Source: Bifidobacterium sp. ESL0800
GTDB taxonomy: Bacteria > Actinomycetota > Actinomycetes > Actinomycetales > Bifidobacteriaceae
Reading direction: 5' to 3'
DNA length: 64,000 nucleotides
NCBI RefSeq assembly: GCF_029395355.1
Contig: NZ_CP113913.1
Coordinates: 620,001 to 684,000, forward strand
Position 1 is the first letter of the stretch; each line of letters starts with the position of its first letter. The notes beneath the pieces were generated by a model that did no database searches, was not told the DNA's origin, and was given only the letters and a program-made list of their open reading frames with translations. The position numbers and the translations under genes are program-made. This document shows positions 36,429-44,882 of this stretch, piece by piece.

Positions 36429-37432
36429 TTTCGGAAACGCAAGGACCGGACGACACCGGAAACAAGGCCGAAAAGACGGCCCTTGCAACAAACGTGAACG
36501 ACGTGAACGACACGGGAAAGGCCGTTTCACCAACAACGAAAAACAACGAACCCAAACCCGCCAGTCAATTCGAAGTCATGCTCATCACCGGCATGAGCGG
36601 TGCCGGCCGTTCGCATGCCGCCGACTGTGTAGAGGACATGGGCTGGTACGTGGTCGACAACCTTCCTCCAAAGCTTTTGATCCCTCTGGTCGACATGATG
36701 ACTTCCTCCGGTTCCAAAGTCCATAAGCTTGCGGCGGTTATCGATGTGCGTTCACGGAGCTATTTCGATGATCTTTCCGCTGTTCTGAGCCATTTGGATG
36801 ATCTGGGCGTACGCACGCACATCCTTTTCCTTGATGCCAGCGACAAGGTTCTGGTGCAGCGTTACGAGTCCGTTCGTCGCCCGCATCCGCTTCAGCATGG
36901 CAACCGTCTCATCGACGGCATCCGCGAGGAACGCGAGCTGCTTGAAAATCTCAAGGAACGGGCCGATACCGTCATCGATACTTCAGCGCTCAGCATCCAC
37001 CAGCTTTCGACGAAACTCTACGAAGCTCTGCTTGGCAGCGGCGCAAAAACCGTTTCCGTCCACATCTTCAGTTTCGGTTTCAAATACGGGATTCCGCTCG
37101 ACGCGGATTTCGTCGCCGACGTCAGGTTCCTACCCAATCCCTATTGGGTGCCAAGCTTGCGTGAACTCAACGGCAACGATCAGGCCGTCAGCGATTATGT
37201 TCTTTGTGACGAGCGAGCCAAAGAATTCATTGACGCTTATGAGAAGGCCATCATGGTGGCCATCAAGGGTTACGCTCAGGAAGATAAGCATTATGTCACA
37301 ATTGCTGTCGGCTGCACCGGCGGGCAGCATCGTTCCGTTGCGATCAGCAATGAATTGGCGAAACGATTCAGGGCTCATGGGCTGAGTGTCACGGTATCCG
37401 CACGGGAGTTGCATCGTCATGAGCGACAATAG
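36425..37432 (+). CDS. rapZ: RapZ/YvcJ-type nucleotide-binding protein
   Basis: P-loop NTPase family; in E. coli it is the adaptor that targets small RNAs to RNase E, while the role in Gram-positives is less clear. 335 residues. Walker A GMSGAGRSHAAD (the usual Lys-Ser is Arg-Ser) at about residue 57, then DMGWYVVDNLPP. The conserved C-terminal domain has SFGFKYGIPLDADFVADVRF and AVGCTGGQHRSVA. The first 45 residues are a polar extension. The GTG start at 36425 overlaps the aroE stop. In relatives yvcK usually follows; it is absent here and whiA comes next. Confidence 0.9.
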   Translation: MISETQGPDDTGNKAEKTALATNVNDVNDTGKAVSPTTKNNEPKPASQFEVMLITGMSGAGRSHAADCVEDMGWYVVDNLPPKLLIPLVDMMTSSGSKVHKLAAVIDVRSRSYFDDLSAVLSHLDDLGVRTHILFLDASDKVLVQRYESVRRPHPLQHGNRLIDGIREERELLENLKERADTVIDTSALSIHQLSTKLYEALLGSGAKTVSVHIFSFGFKYGIPLDADFVADVRFLPNPYWVPSLRELNGNDQAVSDYVLCDERAKEFIDAYEKAIMVAIKGYAQEDKHYVTIAVGCTGGQHRSVAISNELAKRFRAHGLSVTVSARELHRHERQ

Positions 37433-37635
37433 CTTAGGTGAGATCGTCAATTATTTTTCAATGAACGATTGATCTGGATATCAAGGTACTGACATAAAAC
37501 AGGCAAAGGGATGTAAAACGGTGGATTCTTGTCCAAGTCATTCGCTATCACAGATAGCCGTGGCATGGCGCGAGATGACTCCGTTTAATGCTCCAATTAC
37601 ACTTATATGAAGAACGGGAAGTAGGAGGTTGGGCT

Positions 37636-38589
37636 TTGGCTCTTCTGAACGAGGTCAAAAGCGAGTTGGCAAGCGTACAAACGGATTTGCCGGCCGCGAA
37701 GATGGCGCAAGCCGCGACGATGATGCGGTTCGGGGGAGGTCTGCGTCCCGTCGGCAACAAGGCTGTCATCCGAGCACAGTTCGATTCGCTTGAGGCGACC
37801 GAATGGTTGCGACAAACGATCGCACATTATTTTCAGCGTGAAGCCAAAGTCACCAAAATCAGCAGGCAGACTCCGAACGGCATTGTGCAACGTTATGATC
37901 TGCTTGTCGAACGCGGGGCGACCGCCTTGGCTTTGCAGACGGGTTTGCTTGATCGGCGTATGCATCTGGTCGAGGGGCTTCCGGCCGAGGTCATCAGCGG
38001 CAATATCGCGCAGGTCAAGGCGGCCTGGCGTGGTGCGTTCCTCGCCCGCGGCATGATTTCTGATCCGGGCAAATCCAGCTATCTTGAAATCATCTGCCCT
38101 TCGCATGAGACGGTGACGGCATTGCAGGGGGCCGCCCGCAGGCTCGGCATTTCAGCCCAAGCGAGGAAGGTCCGTAGTTCCGAACGTATTACACTTCGTG
38201 ACTCAGATTCCATCGAGCGCATGCTGATGCTGATGGGGGCACCTCGTTCAGCCCGTGAATGGACCGGCAAGCGCACGGACGGTGAAGCTCGCGGCAAAGC
38301 CAATCGCCTTGCGAATTTCGATGATGCGAACATGCGTCGTAGCGCGAAAGCCGCGGCGGAAGCCACACAGAAGGTCAAGCAGGCGTTTGCGATTCTCGGA
38401 GACGATATTCCCGAAAACTTGAAGGCTGCCGGTGACTTGAGGCTTCAGCATACGGATGCCAGTCTCGAAGAACTCGGCCGTCTTTCGAACCCACCGATCA
38501 CGAAGGACGCCATCGCCGGGCGTATCCGTCGTCTGCTGCAACTGGCCAATAAGACGAAAAAGGCTAGGGAACAGCAACAGAGCGAGTAG
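37636..38589 (+). CDS. whiA: WhiA sporulation-type transcription factor
   Basis: Actinobacterial/Firmicute regulator; in Streptomyces it acts with WhiB on division genes. 317 residues. The N-terminal homing-endonuclease-like fold (about 20-200, [11 protein letters not shown] onward) lacks a nuclease motif. The C-terminal helix-turn-helix (about 215-300) ends in [24 protein letters not shown], the family signature. The TTG start at 37636 is set by AGGAGG at 37623-37628; a longer frame from 37588 lacks a ribosome site. It is separated from rapZ by about 200 bases with no coding remains. Confidence 0.92.
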   Translation: MALLNEVKSELASVQTDLPAAKMAQAATMMRFGGGLRPVGNKAVIRAQFDSLEATEWLRQTIAHYFQREAKVTKISRQTPNGIVQRYDLLVERGATALALQTGLLDRRMHLVEGLPAEVISGNIAQVKAAWRGAFLARGMISDPGKSSYLEIICPSHETVTALQGAARRLGISAQARKVRSSERITLRDSDSIERMLMLMGAPRSAREWTGKRTDGEARGKANRLANFDDANMRRSAKAAAEATQKVKQAFAILGDDIPENLKAAGDLRLQHTDASLEELGRLSNPPITKDAIAGRIRRLLQLANKTKKAREQQQSE

Positions 38590-38691
38590 TGTGGGTTTGT
38601 CGTGTTGGATGGCGTACTTCTTCGTGGGTACCAGCCGCCAAGAGACATTTATGCAATCTGAAATAGCTTGATTCGTCTGGCAAGAAGATGA

Positions 38692-38705
38692 TGTGAGCGC
38701 TCACA
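38692..38705. promoter_or_regulatory. LacI-type palindrome upstream of pgk
   Basis: TGTGAGCGCTCACA is a perfect 14-base palindrome with a central CG, the typical shape of LacI-family operators. It lies about 80 bases before the promoter of pgk. Bifidobacteria use LacI-type global regulators of central carbohydrate metabolism (AraQ has been described), so such a protein is the likely ligand; that assignment is inference. Confidence 0.6.
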
Positions 38706-38772
38706 AATTCTAGGGTATTTTCAGGTCAATCCTTGCCAAAAACTGCTTTCTTGTTGGGCGAGGATTGTACCA

Positions 38773-38801
38773 TTGCAAGTGACATAGGTCACAACTATAT
38801 G
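38773..38801 (+). promoter_or_regulatory. pgk promoter with a CRP/GlxR-type site in its spacer
   Basis: TTGCAA (38773-38778), a 17-base spacer and TATATG (38796-38801) form a good promoter about 57 bases upstream of the pgk ATG. The sequence AGTGACATAGGTCACA (38778-38793) fills the spacer and differs only in its first base from TGTGANNTANNTCACA, the cAMP-receptor-type consensus. Confidence 0.6.
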
Positions 38802-38864
38802 CTTTTGCCTGGCTGGCGGAAACGAGTTTTCGAGCCGGGAACGATTTTCAAGGAAAGGATACCA

Positions 38865-40070
38865 ATGAGGACACTCAAGGATTTAGGGGACCTGAAAGGC
38901 AAGAAGGTTCTTGTTCGTGCTGATTTCAATGTGCCGCTGAAGGGCACCACGATCACCGACGACGGCCGTATTCGCGCCGCGCTGCCGACGATCAAGGAAC
39001 TGCGTGCCGATGGTGCGAAGGTCATCCTGATGGCCCATCTCGGCCGTCCGAAGGGCAAGGTCGTCCCGGAGCTTTCGCTGGCACCGGTCGCCAAGCGCCT
39101 GGGCGAGCTGCTCGGCGTCGACGTGACGCTGGCCAACGATACGTATGGTGAAGATGCTCAGGCCAAGGTCGCCGCCATGAAGGACGGCGACGTCGTGCTG
39201 CTGCAGAACGTGCGTTACAACCCCGAAGAGACCAGCAAGGACGACGCCGAGCGCGCCGCGTATGCCAAGAAGATCGCCGCTTTGGGCGAGGTCTTCGTCT
39301 CCGACGGCTTCGGCGTCGTGCACCGCGCACAGGGCTCCGACTACGATGTGGCCGCCGATCTGCCGAGTGCAGCCGGCAAGCTCATCGAGAAGGAAGTCAA
39401 GGCCCTCTCCCGCGCCACCGAGAACCCGGAGCGTCCGTTCACCGTCGTGCTCGGCGGCTCGAAGGTCTCCGACAAGCTCGGCGTCATCGAAAACCTGCTG
39501 AAGAAGGCCGACCGCCTCCTGATCGGCGGCGGCATGGCCTACACGTTCCTCGCAGCCAAGGGCTACGAAGTCGGCACCTCGCTGCTGGAGAAGGACCAGA
39601 TCGAGACCGTCAAGGGCTATATGGACGAGGCCAAGAAGAACGGCGTGGAGCTCATTCTCCCCGTCGATGTCGTGGTCAACAAGGGCTTCCCGGACGGCAA
39701 TACTCCGGTCAACCCGCAGACCGTCGACGCCGACAAGATTCCGTCCGACATGATGGGCCTCGACATCGGCCCGAAGACCCAGAAGCTCTTCCACGACAAG
39801 ATCGTCGACTCCAAGACGGTCGTGTGGAACGGCCCCGCAGGCGTGTTCGAGGTTGAGCAGTTCCAGGCCGGCACCAAGGCCGTTGCCCAGGGCATGGTCG
39901 ATGCCACGGCCAAGGGCGCCTTCACCATCGTCGGCGGCGGCGACTCCGCCTCTGCGGTGCGCAACCTCGGCTTCCCGGAGGATGGCTTCTCGCACATCTC
40001 CACCGGCGGCGGCGCCTCCCTCGAGTTCCTCGAAGGCAAGACCCTGCCTGGCCTCAAGGTGCTTGAGTAA
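38865..40070 (+). CDS. pgk: Phosphoglycerate kinase
   Basis: Glycolytic enzyme making ATP from 1,3-bisphosphoglycerate in the cytoplasm. 401 residues starting at ATG 38865, with AAGGAAAGG just before. Signature [10 protein letters not shown] near residue 20, GRPKGK in the N-domain, [14 protein letters not shown] in the hinge, and nucleotide motifs WNGPAGVFE and GGGDSASAV. The codons are strongly biased towards GC-ending choices, as expected for high expression. A frame extending upstream overlaps the promoter and is not used. A terminator follows at 40148. Confidence 0.96.
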   Translation: MRTLKDLGDLKGKKVLVRADFNVPLKGTTITDDGRIRAALPTIKELRADGAKVILMAHLGRPKGKVVPELSLAPVAKRLGELLGVDVTLANDTYGEDAQAKVAAMKDGDVVLLQNVRYNPEETSKDDAERAAYAKKIAALGEVFVSDGFGVVHRAQGSDYDVAADLPSAAGKLIEKEVKALSRATENPERPFTVVLGGSKVSDKLGVIENLLKKADRLLIGGGMAYTFLAAKGYEVGTSLLEKDQIETVKGYMDEAKKNGVELILPVDVVVNKGFPDGNTPVNPQTVDADKIPSDMMGLDIGPKTQKLFHDKIVDSKTVVWNGPAGVFEVEQFQAGTKAVAQGMVDATAKGAFTIVGGGDSASAVRNLGFPEDGFSHISTGGGASLEFLEGKTLPGLKVLE

Positions 40071-40147
40071 TCGATTCGAAACCGTCAGCGGTGCGGTGTG
40101 TTGAGGCTTGAGTAGCCGAGATGCGCTACACTACTAACAGGAATGTT

Positions 40148-40183
40148 TGCGGACATGCCATTCGGTATGTCCGCATTTGTTTT
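40148..40183 (+). terminator. Rho-independent terminator after pgk
   Basis: A 12-bp stem (TGCGGACATGCC at 40148-40159 with GGTATGTCCGCA at 40164-40175, one G-T pair), a 4-base loop and the tail TTTGTTTT. Confidence 0.85.
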
Positions 40184-40271
40184 GCACTTGCCTGCTGCAA
40201 CCCTCATACGGGGAGTAGCTGCAGCGGCCTGGAGCAGATAAACCGTAATTCCGTGGTTGGGAAGGAAAGCA

Positions 40272-41075
<804 letters not shown>

Positions 41076-41164
41076 ATCAACGAAGCGTCATCGGCGATGA
41101 ATGGAACGTTTTCCGTACTTTGAGGTATACTTATTAACTAGTGTTTCGAACTGGAGGTTCAACT

Positions 41165-41425
41165 GTGTCGACAATGGCAATCGTCAAGCTGGTTCTGCAA
41201 ATTATCCTTGTTGTCTTCAGCGTGCTGCTGACGCTGCTGATTCTCATGCACAAGGGCAAGGGAGGCGGCCTCTCCGATATGTTCGGCGGTGGTCTGACCC
41301 AGAACGCAGGTACTTCCGGTGTCGCAGAAAAGAACCTGAACCGTTGGACGATTATCATTGCCCTGCTCTGGGTAGCGATCATCATCGCTTTGGGTCTGAT
41401 GACCAAGTTCAACCTGATCAAGTGA
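41165..41425 (+). CDS. secG: Preprotein translocase subunit SecG
   Basis: Small auxiliary subunit of the Sec membrane channel. 86 residues with two hydrophobic segments separated by the conserved cytoplasmic loop HKGKGGGLSDMFGGG, and the Asn/Ala stretch ending in GVAEKNLNR before the second segment. The GTG at 41165 has TGGAGG seven bases upstream; an ATG at 41174 is an alternative. A TATACT box at 41126-41131 suggests its own promoter. Confidence 0.93.
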   Translation: MSTMAIVKLVLQIILVVFSVLLTLLILMHKGKGGGLSDMFGGGLTQNAGTSGVAEKNLNRWTIIIALLWVAIIIALGLMTKFNLIK

Positions 41426-41442
41426 TTATCTAGTTTTTAGGT

Positions 41443-41484
41443 AAATGCGTTTCATGGAATCACCGTGGAACGCATTTTTGTTTT
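41443..41484 (+). terminator. Rho-independent terminator after secG
   Basis: An 11-bp stem (AAATGCGTTTC at 41443-41453 with GGAACGCATTT at 41467-41477, one G-T pair) followed by TTGTTTT. Confidence 0.8.
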
Positions 41485-41540
41485 GGTGATGCTCTGTATC
41501 TCAAACTGTTGGACGGAGCTATGAGGAAGCAACGAATACT

Positions 41541-42377
41541 ATGAATATTGACCTTTCGCATGGCGGCAAGCTGCTGGTGGTCGATTTGGACCTGACCGTG
41601 CTGTGCGGTGACGACTACGACGGGCGTTGGCTTTCCGAACGCAGCGAGCGGGCGTTCGACGCGGCACGCAAAGCCGGCAACGTGGTGATGGTGGCGACGG
41701 CCAGACCGCCGTTGACAGCGTTCGATCTCGTCCATCGGATCGGCGCCTCGGCGTGCGCCTATCACAACGGCGGCGTGGTCGACCTCGATTGCGCGCACTC
41801 GAGCGTGCAGGAAGTAGCCGACAACAGCAATGTCGGCAATCCGAACATCCTCCGTTTCGGAGTCTCTGTAGCCCGTTGCGTTGAGATCTGCAAGAGTCTG
41901 CTCGAGCAGATGCCCGATTTGCGGATGGGCATCGAATACGACGATACCCGTTATATGAACTTCGATCTGCATGAAGTCTGGCCGAATCAGCAGTATACAC
42001 GCACTGATTTCAGCGATCTGCGCGAAGGCATGGCCGACAAGATCATGATGTTTCCCACGGATTTGCAGAAAGAGCGGCTGAAGTCCCTGCTACCCAAAGA
42101 TATGTCGCTGCTTATTTCCGAGGATGTGCTCTGGCTGCTGATGAATCCCAAAGCCACGAAACTCAACGCGATGCGTGAAGCCTGTCGCCATTTTGATATT
42201 TCCATGAACGATACTATTGCCTTCGGCGACGACCTGATCGATATAGACATGCTGCAACATGCCGGTTGCGGTGTCGCTGTGGCCAACGCTAAACCCGAGG
42301 TCAAGGCTATCGCCAATGAGCTCTGCCCGTCGAACAACGACGACGGTGTGGCCCAATGGATTGAAGCACATCTATGA
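41541..42377 (+). CDS. HAD-superfamily phosphatase, Cof-like
   Basis: 278-residue class IIB HAD phosphatase. The N-terminal nucleophile motif is VVDLDLTVL. Motif II is VATARPP, motif III the lysine in PKATKLNAMRE, and motif IV FGDDLIDIDMLQHAG, followed by GVAVANAKPEVKAIA typical of Cof proteins. Substrates in the family are sugar phosphates and cofactors; the one here is unknown. It follows the secG terminator and has GAGGAAG upstream. Confidence 0.85.
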   Translation: MNIDLSHGGKLLVVDLDLTVLCGDDYDGRWLSERSERAFDAARKAGNVVMVATARPPLTAFDLVHRIGASACAYHNGGVVDLDCAHSSVQEVADNSNVGNPNILRFGVSVARCVEICKSLLEQMPDLRMGIEYDDTRYMNFDLHEVWPNQQYTRTDFSDLREGMADKIMMFPTDLQKERLKSLLPKDMSLLISEDVLWLLMNPKATKLNAMREACRHFDISMNDTIAFGDDLIDIDMLQHAGCGVAVANAKPEVKAIANELCPSNNDDGVAQWIEAHL

Positions 42378-42494
42378 GTGCTGCGGTTTGGTCTTTTTTG
42401 AATATGGCTTTGTGATTGTGCCTTCGATTTGACCGGTTTGTGAAGGTGTATCGTTGGATCGAAGATTTTAGCAGGTAAAAAGGGGAGTAGTGAT

Positions 42495-43295
42495 ATGGCT
42501 GTGCAGCCTGAAGCGTATACGGTTGTCAAAGGGGAAGGGCTGCCCATCGTCATCGCCCATGGCATGGGTGTCGACCATCGTTCGCTGATGATGCTCGATG
42601 ACGCGTTTGCCGAAGGGACACAACGTATCTATATGGATCTGCCGGGCTATGGCCGGACGTCTGCATTGCCGGGAATTGGCGGATTACCGGAGCTTGCGGA
42701 CTGGTTCTTCGATACCGTCGACGAATTGGTCGGTGATAATAAACGTTTTGCTCTTCTTGGTAATTCCATGGGCGGAGCGCTGGTACGTGACACTCTTTCC
42801 CGAGAGCCCAAACGCGTGGCCGGTATGGCTCTAATCGCTCCCGTAGTCGACCCGGTGATGTCGCATCGTCGTTTGGCCAAGCACGTCGTTGCTGACGCGA
42901 ACCCGCAGCTGACCCAGAGCCTGCCACAAGACAAGGTCATCGATTTCGTCACCATGGGCGTTAACCAGTCTTTCGACGCCTGGCGTCGCTACCAGCGCTA
43001 TATCCTCCCCGGAACCAAACTCTGTGATCGTGATGCCAACGCCAAACTGGGGCAGCGTTATTGGCTCGATGGAGACCCCGAGCAACGTATGGGTACCTAC
43101 CATGGTCCCACGCTCATAGTGACCGGCCAACAGGACCAGATTGTCGGCAACGAAGACCAAAAGGCCCTGCTCCCGCATTATCCGAACGCCGTCTACAAAA
43201 TCATCGATCCCGCCGGTCACAACATCCACGTCGACAACCCCGAAGCCGTAAAGTCACTCCTCGCTGAGTGGTCTAAGAAGCTATTGAAGAGCTAA
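42495..43295 (+). CDS. Alpha/beta-hydrolase fold protein
   Basis: 266 residues. The oxyanion region is IVIAHGMGVDHRS, the nucleophile elbow GNSMGGAL (Ser about residue 93), a late aspartate lies in TGQQDQIVG, and the catalytic histidine in DPAGHNIHVDNPE. This completes a Ser-Asp-His triad. An AGGGGAG ribosome site precedes it. The substrate is unknown; esterase or peptidase are possible. It stands alone between the Cof-like gene and a large palindromic element. Confidence 0.83.
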   Translation: MAVQPEAYTVVKGEGLPIVIAHGMGVDHRSLMMLDDAFAEGTQRIYMDLPGYGRTSALPGIGGLPELADWFFDTVDELVGDNKRFALLGNSMGGALVRDTLSREPKRVAGMALIAPVVDPVMSHRRLAKHVVADANPQLTQSLPQDKVIDFVTMGVNQSFDAWRRYQRYILPGTKLCDRDANAKLGQRYWLDGDPEQRMGTYHGPTLIVTGQQDQIVGNEDQKALLPHYPNAVYKIIDPAGHNIHVDNPEAVKSLLAEWSKKLLKS

Positions 43296-43458
43296 GTCAA
43301 ATTAGGAAACAGTTATTTCCCGACCTTCACTGCGTTGGTTATTTGTTTATGATGCTCTTTAACATGAGCTCAGGCCGACGGATAGGTGATGCGCAGACGC
43401 AAAGCTTGGTTGAATATATTCTTTTATTCGCTGGCAGAAAGAGTCTCCTTTGGCATAA

Positions 43459-43633
43459 GCAGAACCCCGGAGATATGCGTTGTTGTGGCGTAAGACATGG
43501 CCGAGCAAAATCATGGATTTTGCCTTCGTGCTCTTATATCGCACTCACTTCGCCTACTGGAAGTCCGCTGGACTTCCAGTTTAACGGCTCAGCCAAGGAG
43601 CGTCCACAATAACGTATATCTCCGGGGTTCTGC
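43459..43633. repeat. Large palindromic element, copy 1 (with internal multi-hairpin insert)
   Basis: Thirty-base arms (43459-43488 and 43604-43633) pair throughout, two of the pairs being G-T. Inside is a core that reads CGTAAGACATGGCCGAGC on the left (43489-43506) and GCCAAGGAGCGTCC on the right (43592-43605), shared with the copy at 53532. Between the core halves lies an 80-base insert with three more hairpins: AAAATC/GATTTT (43507-43521), GTGC/GCAC (43528-43544) and an 11-bp ACTGGAAGTCC/GGACTTCCAGT (43556-43580). It starts 163 bases after the hydrolase gene and ends 18 bases from the tal stop, so it may also end tal transcription. No flanking target duplication is visible. Confidence 0.75.
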
Positions 43634-43651
43634 GACTACCCTTAAAAGGAA

Positions 43652-44755
43652 TCAGCCGTTGACGCGGTCGATACCGGCCTGCGTGTCGGAAAGCACGGAA
43701 TCCCAGGAGGCGATGAACTTCGAGACGCCGTCGGCTTCGAGCTGGTCGGTGACGTCCTTGATGTTGATGCCGAGTGCGGCGAGCTTGTCCATGATGGCCT
43801 GGCTCTCCTCATAGGTGCCGGCGATGCTGGGCTTGCCATCACCGTGATCGGCGAGGGCGTTCAGCGTCTTTTCAGGCATCGTGTTGACGACGTCAGGAGC
43901 GACGAGTTCGTCGACATACTTGCAGTCGGAATAGGCGGCGTTCTTGGTGCCGGTGGAAGCCCACAGCGGACGCTGCTTCTTGGCGCCCTTGGCCTCGAGT
44001 GCGGGCCAGCGAGGATCGGAAGCGAACTTCTCCTCATAGAGCTTGTAGGCAAGGCGGGCGTTGGCCACAGCGGCCTTGCCTTCCAGAGCCTTCGCTTCGT
44101 CGGAGCCGTTGGCTTCGAGCAGCTTATCCACGGCGGTGTCGACGCGGGAGACGAAGAAGGAGGCGACCGAAGCCATGTGCTTCAGATCGTGGCCGTTCTT
44201 CGCGGCCTGCTCGAGACCGGAGATGTAGGCGTCGATGACCTGCTCATAGCGCTCGAGCGAGAAGATCAGCGTCACGTTGACGGAGATGCCCTTGGCGAGC
44301 GTGGCGGTGATGGCCGGCAGGCCTTCAAGGGTTGCCGGGATCTTGATGAGCGCGTTCGGACGATCAACCATCTTCCAGAGCAGCTCAGCCTGCTTCTCGG
44401 TGTTCTCGGTGTCGTGGGCCAGACGGGGATCGACCTCGATGGACACGCGGCCGTCGACGTAATCGGTCTTCTCGGCGACTTCACGGAAGATATCGGTGGC
44501 GTTGCGCACATCGGTGGTGGTCAGTTCGCGAACGGCGTCCTCGACATTGATGCGGCCGAGTTCCTTGAGCTGTTCGTCGTACGGGCCGACCTGGGCCAGA
44601 GCCTTCTGGAAGATGGACGGGTTGGTGGTCACGCCAACGACGTTCTTGTCCTTGATGAGCTCCTGCAGGTTGCCGGAGGTGATACGCGTACGATCAAGGT
44701 CATCGAGCCAGATCGAGACACCGGAATCGCTGGTGCGCTGCGTTGCTTCTGTCAT
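43652..44755 (-). CDS. tal: Transaldolase
   Basis: Transfers dihydroxyacetone units between sugar phosphates; with transketolase it feeds the bifid shunt. 367 residues, the longer actinobacterial type. The Schiff-base lysine lies in [15 protein letters not shown] (about residue 137), the N-terminal strand is [12 protein letters not shown], and the conserved [13 protein letters not shown] follows in the barrel. AAGGAGATAAG precedes the ATG. It lies downstream of tkt on the same strand, 127 bases apart. Confidence 0.95.
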   Translation of the reverse strand: MTEATQRTSDSGVSIWLDDLDRTRITSGNLQELIKDKNVVGVTTNPSIFQKALAQVGPYDEQLKELGRINVEDAVRELTTTDVRNATDIFREVAEKTDYVDGRVSIEVDPRLAHDTENTEKQAELLWKMVDRPNALIKIPATLEGLPAITATLAKGISVNVTLIFSLERYEQVIDAYISGLEQAAKNGHDLKHMASVASFFVSRVDTAVDKLLEANGSDEAKALEGKAAVANARLAYKLYEEKFASDPRWPALEAKGAKKQRPLWASTGTKNAAYSDCKYVDELVAPDVVNTMPEKTLNALADHGDGKPSIAGTYEESQAIMDKLAALGINIKDVTDQLEADGVSKFIASWDSVLSDTQAGIDRVNG

Positions 44756-44770
44756 ATTCTTATCTCCTTA

Positions 44771-44790
44771 TTCCAATATCGGTATTGGAA
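44771..44790. promoter_or_regulatory. Inverted repeat in the tal leader
   Basis: TTCCAATA (44771-44778) and TATTGGAA (44783-44790) form a perfect dyad directly before the tal ribosome site. The half TTCCAATAT recurs at 46998-47006, again just before the ribosome site of tkt. Function unknown. Confidence 0.4.
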
Positions 44791-44882
44791 AGTTTTTGTT
44801 TTTCAAAGCGATGCGGCTACTTGCGGCTCTTGCGAAATCTGGCAAACAACCGCATCGCTTATGCATTGTTGAGGTCAGGACC

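Noticed and set aside
43343-43612. Short open frames within palindromic copy 1
   Set aside because: Open frames arise on both strands because the sequence is self-complementary; no start signal is convincing.
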